64,000 bases of DNA from Deinococcus aerolatus. GTDB taxonomy: Bacteria > Deinococcota > Deinococci > Deinococcales > Deinococcaceae. Under the pieces are notes generated by a model that had not been told where the DNA came from, ran no database searches, and was given only the letters and a program-made list of their open reading frames with translations. The stretch is from NCBI RefSeq assembly GCF_014647055.1, contig NZ_BMOL01000014.1, forward strand, positions 1-64,000, written 5' to 3'. The translations under genes and the position numbers were made by a program. This document shows positions 35,216 to 44,392 of this stretch, piece by piece (position 1 is the stretch's first letter; each line of letters begins with the position of its first letter).

Positions 35216-35758
35216 TCACGACGGCCGGACGCCCCCCGCTCCCTGGGGGCTGGGTGTGCCTGGACAGCGGCGCCCGGGCCACGTGGAGGAGGGACGGAAG
35301 GTGCTGACGAATACGCCTCCACCCACCAACAGGACCACCGTGGCCACCGCCAGAGCGCCGAGGATGAAGGCGTCCGTGCCAGGTTCCAGCACCGCCTGCC
35401 CCGGAGTGGCCGGAGCGTAGTGCACCTGAACCGGGCGGCCCTTCGGGTAGCGCGCCAGAACGCGGCGCGCGAACGCTTCATCCGGCGGCGACGAGCGGCG
35501 CGTTACCTGTTGGGAGCGGTAGCCCTGACCACCGACCGCGGAGCTGGACTCGACGTGGGCGGTATACCGCTCCTTTTCGCCGGAAAGACTGCGCGACAGG
35601 CGACTGTCCGTCACGGTGCCGGGGGTGGTCGGCCACGTCAAGGTCCGGTGCCCGAGGTGGGCGAGGCCACCGAGGCCGAGCGCGAACATCAGCGTGACGC
35701 TCAGAATTCCCAGCCCAACCACCCGTTCCAGCGGCCACGACGCGAGGATGCGGATCAT
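35216..35758 (-). CDS. DUF3592-like membrane protein
   Basis: 180 residues. An N-terminal membrane helix (VVGLGILSVTLMFALGLGGLA) and a C-terminal helix (AFILGALAVATVVLLVGGGVFV) flank a beta-rich extracytoplasmic segment (WPTTPGTVTDSRLSRS, then YPKGRPVQVHYAPATPGQAVLEPG). This is the DUF3592 pattern, with VxVxYxPxxPxxAxLExG. The ATG overlaps the stop of the upstream frame by ATGA. Function unknown. Confidence 0.75.
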   Translation of the reverse strand: MIRILASWPLERVVGLGILSVTLMFALGLGGLAHLGHRTLTWPTTPGTVTDSRLSRSLSGEKERYTAHVESSSAVGGQGYRSQQVTRRSSPPDEAFARRVLARYPKGRPVQVHYAPATPGQAVLEPGTDAFILGALAVATVVLLVGGGVFVSTFRPSSTWPGRRCPGTPSPQGAGGVRPS

Positions 35759-36006
35759 GCGTTCACCCGCTTCAGTGCGGCATTGGTGCCTCGCCTGAAG
35801 TCAGGTGAGCTTCGCCGCCAGGCGGCCTGCTGGGTGTGCGCCCTGTCCGTCGCCACATGGGGATCACCATGATCTGCGCCGAACCCTTCGCATCGGCGCG
35901 TCCCGGGACGCCACCGCCAGCCTCGTTGCCAGGCAGGGTGGATGGAGGTTCGGGAGGGGGCACGCGCCAGCACGACGCGAAACGAGGTGTGGTTGCGGAT
36001 CTTCAT
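35755..36006 (-). CDS. doubtful small gene upstream of the DUF3592 protein
   Basis: An 83-residue frame from ATG 36006 (MKIRNHTSFRVVLARAP) with GGAGA upstream. The start is protein-like, but after about 17 residues the composition becomes Arg/Trp/His-rich. An alternative frame is equally plausible from there, so it may be frameshifted. It ends in an ATGA overlap with the DUF3592 gene, which favours translation through it. Unrecognised. Confidence 0.35.
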   Translation of the reverse strand: MKIRNHTSFRVVLARAPSRTSIHPAWQRGWRWRPGTRRCEGFGADHGDPHVATDRAHTQQAAWRRSSPDFRRGTNAALKRVNA

Positions 36007-36191
36007 GCGGTCTCCTGTGGGGTCAGGGGCGGCTCGTCGCCCTGAAGTGCGGAGTGGACGGGCGTGATCTGAGGATGATGACCTCGCCACGACGCGACCT
36101 CGCCACCGGGTGACCAGCCCGAAGCCGGGTGAATCGGCGGGCTGGGCGGCGGGGAGGTTGCCCGCCGGGCCGCTCCCTCTCGCCGCGGCGG

Positions 36192-38123
36192 TCACTCCGC
36201 GATGAAACTGATGGGGTATTCCTGTTCGACCTCCAGGCCGTAGGAACCCACTGTCCCCCCAACTGATACGGACGCCTTGGCCCCAACATCGACAATCTCC
36301 CCTGAAGTGTTGACGGCGACGTAGCAGCCTGCCTTGGCCCCCGGGCCTACTTTGAAGGCGCCCACACCCAGCCCAGCCTTCACGCCGGCAAACACGGTGA
36401 TCTTGCCCTGGAACGCGTACTCGACCTCTCCGAAGGTATCGGCCAGGACCACGCCTGGGCCTTCGATCTGAATGGCGACCTTCTCGCAGTTGAAGCTGAC
36501 TTCAGCGATCAGGAAATCGAGGGTGACTTTGTAAGGGTCGCGGACCGGGCACGGTCCAGGCTCGTCGAGGGACACCTCGACCTCATCTTCGAGCTCGGGA
36601 ACTGTTCCGCACGGCGCGGAGACCTCGGCCACCGTCCACAGGTCCGCGCCCTGCTGGGCGGGCACCAGAAGATCCGTTTCAATGCTGATCAGGGTGCGGC
36701 GCTGCATCTCGAGCATGAGCAGTTGGTACGTCGTGGGGTCGCTCACGTTCCCGATCAGCCCGGTCAGCAGCCGGTAGGTCGGGCGGAACGCCTGAGCGGT
36801 GAGGCTATCGAGTTCGCGCATGCCTGCGCGCCACTGGGTGAACGCGTTCTGCGCGGCGCCGCAGCGCACCAGGCGGTGGCGCTCCTGAACCGCCTCCTGA
36901 CAGCGGCGGTCCGTACCGCAGGCGCTGACTTCTGGACCCTCCCGCCGGATGGAGTCCCCGAGAACCTCTCCCAGCTGCTCGTTGATGGGGTCCATGAAGG
37001 ACACGTGCCGGTCCACCCTGTCCCACAGGGCACGCACCGTCGGTTCGGAACGGGCGAACTCGATGGTGTGTGAGATGGCCGCGACGCGCGCAGCGGCAAC
37101 GGCGTCAGGTGCCGCGCCGCCCTGTGCGCCCTGGGGCTGCTCGGTCAGGGCGTTGAGCCGCGCCGTTCGGCTCTGCACCTGCGCGGCGTACTCGAGGCGG
37201 AGGGCCTGCATTCTCGCGGCGTAGGCGCCCAGACCCGCGACATCCTTGGGAAACGGAAGGGCGGGAAGCCGGCCGTCTATGGCGCGGGAGAGATCGAACG
37301 TGAGCGGCGACGGCGCCCAGTGTTGGGTGACGCTGAGCGCGTCTTCGTCATTCTCCGCAGGGGTGGCCGGAGCAAGCGGCTTGTCTGCCGCTTCCTTCGC
37401 CAGGGCGGGCGTTCGGCGCTGCCCGGCCCGCATGAACCGCACGGCTTCCGGCGTCTTCTTCTGCGCGTACAACGCGAGGGCCAGGTTGCGCTTCGCTTCT
37501 GAGAGCCACGCGTCGAGCTTGACCGCTTCCCGCAACGCCACCTCGGCATCGGGGTATCGGCCCAGAAGAATCAGCGCCCGTCCGCGGTTGTTCAGCAGCG
37601 CGGCCCGGGGCTTCCCGCCCAGCGTCTCGGCGGCCGTCAGGAGTGCGAGGGCTTCATTCGGAGACCCGAGTGCACTGGCCAATCCGGCGATATTGATGAG
37701 GTGCGCGGCGCGCTGGGGCTCGCTGCGGTGGGCGAACAGCAGGGCCTGCAAGGCCGCGACCGGACGCCGCTGCACCACGGCGCCGGCAGCAATCTCGCTG
37801 GCTTCGAGCGGGGTGCGGCCCCTGAGCATCCCTTCGAGTGCGGCGCGCGCCGCTTTTCCAGCGCGCGAATCCACGGAGCGGTCCAGGTTGGCCAGGGCCT
37901 GTTGGGGCGTCAGGGACATGAACGTGACCGGCCGGGTGCCCAGGGCCAGCCGCGCGTCCTCCAGAGCCTCGGAGACCCAGACGTCGTCGAATACGGCAGC
38001 GTCCTGCACGCTGCGCAGCACGGGAGACTCTTCGATGCTCAGGGCCGAGCCGGGATGGCCTGCAGCGAGCGCCAACAGGGCCAGGCCCAGCCGGAGAAAT
38101 TGGAATATGGATGGATGTCTCAC
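36192..38123 (-). CDS. exported TPR-containing protein
   Basis: 643 residues from GTG 38123, six bases after TACGGT (38130-38135), so probably leaderless. The signal peptide is FLRLGLALLALAAGHPGSA. The N-terminal third has TPR-like repeats (PNEALALLTAAETLGGKPRAALLNNRGRAL, GRYPDAEVALREAVKLD). The middle is charged and helical with Cys pairs (SACGTDRRCQEAV). A Gly-rich beta C-terminus (VKAGLGVGAFKVGPGAKAG, YGLEVEQEYPISFI) may be a surface or pore-like domain. No family is named. Confidence 0.8.
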   Translation of the reverse strand: MRHPSIFQFLRLGLALLALAAGHPGSALSIEESPVLRSVQDAAVFDDVWVSEALEDARLALGTRPVTFMSLTPQQALANLDRSVDSRAGKAARAALEGMLRGRTPLEASEIAAGAVVQRRPVAALQALLFAHRSEPQRAAHLINIAGLASALGSPNEALALLTAAETLGGKPRAALLNNRGRALILLGRYPDAEVALREAVKLDAWLSEAKRNLALALYAQKKTPEAVRFMRAGQRRTPALAKEAADKPLAPATPAENDEDALSVTQHWAPSPLTFDLSRAIDGRLPALPFPKDVAGLGAYAARMQALRLEYAAQVQSRTARLNALTEQPQGAQGGAAPDAVAAARVAAISHTIEFARSEPTVRALWDRVDRHVSFMDPINEQLGEVLGDSIRREGPEVSACGTDRRCQEAVQERHRLVRCGAAQNAFTQWRAGMRELDSLTAQAFRPTYRLLTGLIGNVSDPTTYQLLMLEMQRRTLISIETDLLVPAQQGADLWTVAEVSAPCGTVPELEDEVEVSLDEPGPCPVRDPYKVTLDFLIAEVSFNCEKVAIQIEGPGVVLADTFGEVEYAFQGKITVFAGVKAGLGVGAFKVGPGAKAGCYVAVNTSGEIVDVGAKASVSVGGTVGSYGLEVEQEYPISFIAE

Positions 38124-38135
38124 GAGCGCACCGTA
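38121..38135 (-). promoter_or_regulatory. leaderless promoter of the exported TPR protein
   Basis: Minus strand: TACGGT (38130-38135), six bases, then GTG (38121-38123). No Shine-Dalgarno. Confidence 0.5.
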
Positions 38136-38337
38136 AGTAACGGGGCGTGATTTCCGAATGAAGTGGGCACAGCTGCCCTCAGGTGGCGCGGGCTGGCGGT
38201 TGAGGCTGAGACCAAGCCCCCCCGAGGCTGACGATGGAGAGGGTCCTGCTCGTCGGCCAATCCCTGAAGCGTTTCGGCTGTCGTAAGACGTCAGACCCGT
38301 GTGACAACAGGCCCACTACGCTGACTCCATATAGATC

Positions 38338-38394
38338 AGGGCCTGCCCGGGTGACGGCAGGCATACCGCCCCACCGTGCGTGGGGCTTTTTTCT
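38338..38394 (+). terminator. two-hairpin terminator-like element, copy 2 (orphan orientation)
   Basis: Plus strand: GCCTGCC/GGCAGGC hairpin (38341-38362), then CCCCAC-CGTGC-GTGGGG (38369-38385) and CTTTTTT. Both neighbouring genes are on the minus strand, so this plus-strand terminator ends no annotated gene. A TATAGA -10-like box at about 38330 could start a short RNA consisting mainly of the two stems. Layout and several bases match the element at 10684-10740. Confidence 0.65.
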
Positions 38395-38508
38395 GGCCGA
38401 ACGGGCCGCACCTGAAGCCTTGACAGAAACAGCGTCCTGAACCCAGCGCGATGTGAAACAGGGCAGTGAAGGCGAGTTACACCCTGACCGCATCGTTCAC
38501 TTGAATCA

Positions 38509-39546
38509 TCAGCGGCCCATGAACGTGCTGTCGGTGGGTCCGGCCGACGTGGCGCCGGTGACCACCACCAGCGCGTCTTCAACCGCATCCGCCACCGGGG
38601 ACTGGCGCGGGCCGGGCAGCGCGGGCAGCCGGGTCCAGCGGTCTGCCACAGGATCATAAGCGAACACCTGCGCGCTCTCGCGCTCGCCCTGCGTCACGCC
38701 GCCGGCAACAATGATCCGCTCGCGCCAGCCGAACACCGAGGACGTGATGTGGCCCAGCGGTATCGGCAACGCGCGGACCGCCCGCCAGGTGTCGGTGGCG
38801 GCGTCATAGACATCCACCTCGCTCTGATTGCCGTTTGCCTCGTCGCCGAGGTGCTGCCCGCCAATGGCATAGATCCGCCCGTTCATCACCGCACCCGCGA
38901 GGTGGTTGCGCGGGTTGGGCATTGGGGCCGCCGTCCGCCACGTGCCTGTACCAGATTGGCCTGCGCCGTCCAGAGTCAGGACCCAGTGGTCCTGGTGATC
39001 GCTGAGATACTCGCCCCTGGCATCACGGGTGACGCCGCCAAAAAAGTGCAGGTCACGCCCCAGGCGGACCAGTGCCCCTCCCCCACGCGCCACTGGCAGC
39101 GCCGGCAAGGCGCTCCAGGTCTCGTCGACGACGTCGTAACGCCACACATGATCGGTCTGGGGGCCGGGATGGTTGCCCAGAAAGCCACCGGCCAGGTAGA
39201 TGCTCCGATCGTCGGCGGCCACGCCCGCATGGGTCACGGGATCAGGGATGTCGCGAAGGCGGGTCCAGCGATCGGCGGCGGGATCATACATGCTGGCCGC
39301 ACGGGTGGCCATGGGTTTGTCGTTCACGTTTTTGTCAAAGCCGCCGAACACATACAGCTTGCCGCCCACCACCGCGCCTTGACCTTCGTAGAGCGTGGTG
39401 GGCGCAGGGGTACGCGCGGTCCAGGTCACGGGCAGGGCGTCGTCGGCCAAGTCCGCGTCGTCTATCGGCTGAGCGCAGGCCGTCAGCGTCAGCAGCACTA
39501 ACGCCCCCCAGAGGTGTCGGCTCCGCGTTCCTTGACGGTTCATCAT
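38509..39546 (-). CDS. Kelch-repeat lipoprotein
   Basis: 345 residues. The signal peptide ends in the lipobox LTAC (about Cys24). Six Kelch-type repeats run from about 45 to 340, each with a GGxxYVFGG-like strand and a Y/D...W pair (AVVGGKLYVFGGF, YDPAADRWTRL, SIYLAGG, YDAATDTWRAV, YDPVADRWTRL). They would fold into a beta-propeller exposed at the cell surface. The ligand is unknown. The stop lies about 115 bp from the orphan terminator-like element. Confidence 0.88.
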   Translation of the reverse strand: MMNRQGTRSRHLWGALVLLTLTACAQPIDDADLADDALPVTWTARTPAPTTLYEGQGAVVGGKLYVFGGFDKNVNDKPMATRAASMYDPAADRWTRLRDIPDPVTHAGVAADDRSIYLAGGFLGNHPGPQTDHVWRYDVVDETWSALPALPVARGGGALVRLGRDLHFFGGVTRDARGEYLSDHQDHWVLTLDGAGQSGTGTWRTAAPMPNPRNHLAGAVMNGRIYAIGGQHLGDEANGNQSEVDVYDAATDTWRAVRALPIPLGHITSSVFGWRERIIVAGGVTQGERESAQVFAYDPVADRWTRLPALPGPRQSPVADAVEDALVVVTGATSAGPTDSTFMGR

Positions 39547-39689
39547 GCCGGCTCCCGGCCTGGCGCCTCTCCCCTTCCCCTGGGTCCTCTCAAGTGTGCT
39601 GCGCGTCTGGTGGGCGGCACTGGCCTGCGGCGGTGATCTGAAGTCATCTGGAAATCATGCCTGATCCTGCCACAGGTAATTGGCTGGAA

Positions 39690-40360
39690 CTATGCCCGAC
39701 AGGGCACGCCTTGGGGCTGTGACAGCCAGCCTCGCACAGTCCAGACCTGATTGATCATGCCGATCATCATGGCGGGCGGGCGATGCAGATACTGCTGACG
39801 GGCCTTCGGGACGCCCAGTTTCATCCGCAGACCACGTTGAGTTCGGCACCAGTTGTAGACCCCCTGAACCACATAGGCCAGGCTTACCCGTTGGATCATC
39901 AGCCTCGCGAACGCGAGGATTTTCCTGGCCAGATGAGGGTTCATCCGTCTCGTAGTTGCATTCTGACGCTCGACCGCTAAGGTATTCGCCGTCCGATACC
40001 CCAAGCACTTCAGTTCCTCATTCACGCGGGCCCATGTGCCAGTGGGGATCTCCGTCCGGACCTGCACGACCCCGCTTCCCGACATACGCTTTGATGATCC
40101 GGACGTGGGCTGCGGTTCGCGGGATCCGGTACGTCACTTTCGGAAGCAACTGTGCGGATCGTCTAAGGCCTATTGCCTTGAGAAAGGTTCTGACCCCGCC
40201 AGACCATGTCGTCCACATGTCTACGCCGCCAGGCCGCCGCTGGCACCAAGGGGCATGGGTTGTTTCCCGCCCTCTCGTACATGGGGGGATCGGCAAAGCA
40301 GTGCGTCAGGCTGATCGGCAGATCGTACTCCCTGCCCCTGTCCCGAGTGGGTCTACCCTG
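39690..40360 (-). pseudogene. DDE transposase remnant (IS1/InsB-like), frameshifted
   Basis: Minus-strand pieces: HVRIIKAYVGKRG in one frame continues as GSGVVQVRTEIPTGTWARVN in another. It then runs on with TANTLAVERQNATTRRMNPHLARKILAFARL and GVYNWCRTQRGLRMKLG. VERxNxTxRRxxxxLxRKxLAFxR resembles the C-terminal catalytic block of IS1-type transposases. At least one frameshift lies near 40085. Ends and N-terminus are not defined. Confidence 0.65.
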
Positions 40361-40614
40361 ACTTGAGACACTTCTTTTGGTCGCCGAAATGCTTTTCGCT
40401 CCAGCAGTGAAGGGGGCGTATGTGGCGCCGACGGCCTCAACTGCGGTGGAGACGAGGCCCAGCCATATCGTCTCACTTTTTACCGTCTGGGTGCCGAGAA
40501 ACCTAAGCCAGCTCTGGCCCTGAACGGAGTACTATACCGGCGCACGACATCACTTCAAAAACCCTGACCAATCTTCCGTTCGACGGTTTCTATCTCTGAA
40601 CAAGAGGGGTTGTC

Positions 40615-42120
40615 ATGTCTAAGACGCTTGCGATGCTTTTCTTAACTGCCGAAGTCGCGCTAGGTGGTGGAGGTTCACCCCCAGATCCCACCCAGTTGAC
40701 GCTCACGCAGGCTGCCGAGCAAATTCGCGCCCGCACGCTGACCAGCGAACAACTGGTGCGCGCCCTGCTGGCCCGAATAGACCGCTCAACGCAGCTCAAC
40801 GCTTTCATTACCCTTGACCGCGAGGGTGCGTTGGCCGCTGCCCGCCGCGCCGATAAACAAACCGCTCAGGGGGGAACGCTTCCACCCCTGCACGGTGTTC
40901 CACTGGTCTTCAAAGACAACATTGATGTGATGGGACTGCCCACCAGCGGCGGCACGGCAGCGCTCCGCACGGCCACCGCGCGGCGTTCGGCTCCGGTGGT
41001 TGCCGCGCTGATAGATGCTGGAGCCATTGTGCTGGGCAAGACCAACCTGCATGAACTGGCTTTCGGCATTACCAGCGACAACGCCACCTTCGGATCGGTG
41101 CGCAATCCATACGATCTGACACGCTTTGCCGGGGGGTCCAGTGGTGGCACGGCGGCGGCACTGGCGGCCCGACTGGCTCCAGGGGGGCTGGGCACCGACA
41201 CGGGGGGCAGTGTCCGGATTCCAGCGGCGCTGACGGGGACGGTGGGACTGCGTCCCACCGTGGGCCGCTATTCACAAGCGGGGATCGTCCCACTGTCCAA
41301 CACCCGCGATACCGCTGGGCCAATGGCCCGCACGGTGGAAGACGTGGCCCTCCTCGACGCGCTCATCACGGGCGAGAACGTGACCCTGCAGGCTGCCCCA
41401 TTGCGAGGCCTGCGTCTCGGCGTACCACGCGCATATTTTTACGACGATCTAGACCCGGAGACCAGCCGGGTCATAGAGGCGGCGCTGTCCCGCCTGGAGG
41501 CCGCTGGGGCTGTGCTGGTCCCCGTCGAGCTGCCGGGCCTGGCCGAACTGAATGCACGCATCGGTTTTCCCGTGGTGCTGTACGAGGTGCTGCGAACGCT
41601 GCCCGCCTACCTGAAGGCCAGCGGCAGCGGCGTCACACTGGACAATGTGGTCGCGGGTATCCGCAGCCCGGACGTGGTAGGAGCCTTCGCTGCGGCGCTG
41701 GGGCCAGACGGACAACCCGGGACCGCCGACGACGCCATCAGCCAGCAGGTCTACCAGGGAGCCATCCAGGGGGCCCGTCCGGCATTGCAGGCGCTGTACC
41801 GGCAGACCTTCGCCAACTTTAAGATAGAAGCCCTGATCTTTCCCACCACACCCGCACCAGCTCAGCCTATTCAAGGCAGTGTGGAGCAGGTCATGGTGGC
41901 AGGCCGCGCCGTTCCCACCTTCAACACCTTTATCCGCAACACCGATCCCAGCAGCAATGCCGGACTGCCCGGCCTGAGCCTGCCTGCTGGTCTGACTGCA
42001 CAGGGCCTGCCGGTGGGCCTGGAACTGGACGGTCCTGCCGGAAGTGACCGACGCCTGCTGGCCATTGGTGCCGCACTTTCTAAGGTACTCGGCCCCGTCA
42101 CCGTCCCGCAGTTGCCCTGA
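40615..42120 (+). CDS. amidase-signature family hydrolase
   Basis: 501 residues. The Ser-cisSer-Lys triad is visible: Lys100 in VFKDNIDV, cis-Ser175 in AGGSSGGTAAA and nucleophile Ser199 in GTDTGGSVRIPA. Length and motifs fit the amidase family (indoleacetamide/mandelamide hydrolase-like or GatA-like paralogues); the substrate cannot be told. The first 20 residues (MLFLTAEVALGGGG) are weakly hydrophobic and could be a vestigial or short signal. GAGGGG upstream of the ATG supports the start. It stands alone between transposase debris and a broken gene. Confidence 0.9.
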   Translation: MSKTLAMLFLTAEVALGGGGSPPDPTQLTLTQAAEQIRARTLTSEQLVRALLARIDRSTQLNAFITLDREGALAAARRADKQTAQGGTLPPLHGVPLVFKDNIDVMGLPTSGGTAALRTATARRSAPVVAALIDAGAIVLGKTNLHELAFGITSDNATFGSVRNPYDLTRFAGGSSGGTAAALAARLAPGGLGTDTGGSVRIPAALTGTVGLRPTVGRYSQAGIVPLSNTRDTAGPMARTVEDVALLDALITGENVTLQAAPLRGLRLGVPRAYFYDDLDPETSRVIEAALSRLEAAGAVLVPVELPGLAELNARIGFPVVLYEVLRTLPAYLKASGSGVTLDNVVAGIRSPDVVGAFAAALGPDGQPGTADDAISQQVYQGAIQGARPALQALYRQTFANFKIEALIFPTTPAPAQPIQGSVEQVMVAGRAVPTFNTFIRNTDPSSNAGLPGLSLPAGLTAQGLPVGLELDGPAGSDRRLLAIGAALSKVLGPVTVPQLP

Positions 42121-42338
42121 CTTAGGGCGACCCGAGACCTGAAACCGGAACCTGCGCTAACGGCATAAGTAATCTGGATTCTTGCGGCTGAGAGGGCAAT
42201 TCCCGAAAAATTCAAGTGAGCCTTCCTCCGCAACGAGTGGCTCCAGTCCGGCATTCGATGGTTGGAGCTAAATCTCTCGGGAAACCCGTTCAGTACACCT
42301 TAAATCCAGTTTTAGTCCATTCACCCAGTCGAGAGTGA

Positions 42339-42643
42339 TTACGAGATTTTGCTCTTAACGCAGGTTTCTGGACGAAGTCTCAGCTCACCCAGATGTGGAT
42401 GCTGCCGGGTTACTGGGTGCCAGAACATCATGTCTTCGCCGGCCTGCTCGAACGACACGTGCGGCATGAAGGCCGTGGCCCTGCGGCGGTGCGCGTCAGC
42501 ATAGTCCGCGGCCAGGGCTGGATGCAGGCGTCCACGTACAGCCAGGCGTCCAGCAGCGCCCGTTTCCGGTTGACATCGGGTTTCACCCAGCCATCATAGG
42601 CACGGTCAACGTCCTTGGACTTGCCCCGCCCGCCGACGACCAT
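42339..42643 (-). pseudogene. frameshifted fragment of an unrecognised gene
   Basis: One minus-strand frame gives AYDGWVKPDVNRKRALLDAWLYVDA. Another, from about 42535, continues HPALAADYADAHRRRATAFM, then PHVSFEQAGEDMMFWHPVTRQ, and ends at TAA 42339. The two parts join into a continuous, protein-like sequence, so a single frameshift has broken it. I do not recognise the family. Confidence 0.5.
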
Positions 42644-42883
42644 AAGGAAGGGGGTTCGTGCCCTGCGGGAGCGTCGGCGCAGGAAGAACCTATCCGCCGC
42701 TTCAGCCTCGGAGACGGAGTGGACATGGGAGAGGGAGGGGTCAAAAGTGCCGTAATGTCGCCGCCAACACTTGTATCAGCGGCTGTCGGTACGGAGCCGG
42801 GTACACCCGTGGACCACAGGGGGAGCCCCAGCACACCCTCCATTGCGCCCGCAGTGTGCTCTGTCCCAGGCTGAATTTCACGG

Positions 42884-42898
42884 TAAGATTTCAGCATG
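42884..42898 (+). promoter_or_regulatory. leaderless promoter of the small gene at 42896
   Basis: TAAGAT (42884-42889), six bases, ATG at 42896; no Shine-Dalgarno. Confidence 0.5.
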
Positions 42899-43159
42899 CA
42901 CCACTCTTCTGCCTGCCTGCTGGTCGTGAGTGTCCCGGCTGGTCACGACGTCGACCCCCAGGCCTGGGAAACGCTGAAGCGGTGCGCCGGGGAAGGTTAC
43001 GGGGCAGGGGTGGTGCTGGCCTCCCCAGCGTTTCTCCGGGCCGATCCCCCCCTGCTGATGGGCGACTGGAGCGGGCTGAAGGACGAGGCGCTGCGGGAGC
43101 TCGGGCCACTGATCGACGCAGCTTTCTTCAACCTGGACTGGCTCGAAGCCGCGATGTAA
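42896..43159 (+). CDS. small hypothetical protein
   Basis: 87 residues with a hydrophobic N-terminal strand (ACLLVVSVPAGHDVD) and acidic, Leu-rich C-terminal helices (LKDEALRELGPLIDAAFFNLDWLEAA). The start is supported by a leaderless promoter arrangement. It converges with the DUF790 gene, whose stop is four bases away. No family is recognised. Confidence 0.6.
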   Translation: MHHSSACLLVVSVPAGHDVDPQAWETLKRCAGEGYGAGVVLASPAFLRADPPLLMGDWSGLKDEALRELGPLIDAAFFNLDWLEAAM

Positions 43160-43162
43160 GCA

Positions 43163-44392
43163 TCAGGTGGTCACCGCGGTCCGCTCCGCCAGAGCGAGCA
43201 CGTCTTTCGGATTCAAAACGCCTTTGAACCAGACCATCCGGTCCCCGAACTCGCCCGGGTCCACCCCGGCCTTCTCCAGATTGAGCCGCTCGGAGACGCA
43301 GACGATCAGATCGGTCCGGCCCGACTTTTTGAGCAAAGCGAACTTTTTTCGCAAATACTCGGGCCGCCAGTAGCCCACGATCTCCACCAGCACGCTGCGC
43401 TCGCCATGGACCAGTCGGAAATCCGGCAGGATCACACCGCCCGGGACCGGGACCAGGTCCACCTCTCTTTCGAGTTGCCAAGAGGTCTCCAGTTTCGCGA
43501 AGCGCTCGGCGAAGCCCGACTCCAGGGCGCTGTCGTGCTCTTCAGGGGCCTTGTAGTGGCTGACGTAACCGTCCTCGCTGGTGAGCTGGAAAGACCATTC
43601 GTCGTCCTTGGGGTCCACCCAGGCCAGATCCCGGCGGGGCTTGAGGGCGGCGCTCAGGTCCCATTTGGTGACGTGGAGGAGGGCGGGCAGGAATTTCGCC
43701 ATCGCCAGGCCATAGCGCGTGTTGCTGGAGAACAGCGAGGTGGGCCCGTCCAGGGTCAGGGTAAAGCCGTAGTTGGCGTCCCCTTCCACCGTCACCATCA
43801 GGCCGAAGAACTTGAGGTATTTCAACAGTTGCTTGTAGCGGGCGGGTTCGTTGCGCCGGGCAGTGATCACCAGCTGAAAGGCGCGGTACAGCGCCCCCTG
43901 GGCCTGCGCCAGATCCCAGCGCTGAATCAGGTCCAGGGGTTCGAGCGGTTCGAAGGCAATCAGGGTCTGCTGGTCCGGTAGATCGGCGTACAGCGCAGCG
44001 GCAACGTCGTGCGGGTGTAGCGGCGACTCGGTGGACAGGGCGCGGGCGGCCTGTTCCAGAACGGTGTTCGTCCGGTGACGGCTGGGCGGTCCGTCCTGGG
44101 CCAGCGCAAAGACCTTTTCCCGTACCGCGGCCGGGGCCAGGCCACCGCCTGCCTCGAACTCCCCGCGCTGCGAGAGCAGGTGGGCCAGACCGCGCACCAC
44201 CCGGTAATCCGAGCGGCCCGCCTCCAGGTCCCGCAGTTCGTCGTCCAGGTCCGCACGCCGCTTGCCGACATGGGCCCCGAAGACGGCAATCAGGGTCTCG
44301 GCCAGCTTGAGGTTATTGGTGGTGGGCTTCAGGCGGCGGGGCTCGAAGAGCCCCGCCTTGATCCGGAACATCAGCAGTTCAGTCGGGAGCAT
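43163..44392 (-). CDS. DUF790 family nuclease (Bax1-like), XPB partner
   Basis: 409 residues. The family (DUF790) corresponds to archaeal Bax1, the structure-specific nuclease that binds the helicase XPB. Visible features are the N-terminal helical region (MLPTELLMFRIKAGLFEPRRL) and a C-terminal nuclease core (GVILPDFRLVHGERSVLVEIVGYWRPEYLRKKFALLKK), whose D...E-x-V pattern fits a PD-(D/E)xK fold. Its start lies 14 bp inside the helicase gene, so the two are translationally coupled. Together they predict an unwinding-and-incision module for DNA repair. Confidence 0.85.
   Translation of the reverse strand: MLPTELLMFRIKAGLFEPRRLKPTTNNLKLAETLIAVFGAHVGKRRADLDDELRDLEAGRSDYRVVRGLAHLLSQRGEFEAGGGLAPAAVREKVFALAQDGPPSRHRTNTVLEQAARALSTESPLHPHDVAAALYADLPDQQTLIAFEPLEPLDLIQRWDLAQAQGALYRAFQLVITARRNEPARYKQLLKYLKFFGLMVTVEGDANYGFTLTLDGPTSLFSSNTRYGLAMAKFLPALLHVTKWDLSAALKPRRDLAWVDPKDDEWSFQLTSEDGYVSHYKAPEEHDSALESGFAERFAKLETSWQLEREVDLVPVPGGVILPDFRLVHGERSVLVEIVGYWRPEYLRKKFALLKKSGRTDLIVCVSERLNLEKAGVDPGEFGDRMVWFKGVLNPKDVLALAERTAVTT

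Noticed and set aside
35755..36006. Possible DUF2169-like (type VI secretion-associated) start, MKIRNHTSFRVVLARAP
   Set aside because: Only about 17 residues look similar and no other secretion genes are nearby; left as a doubtful small gene.
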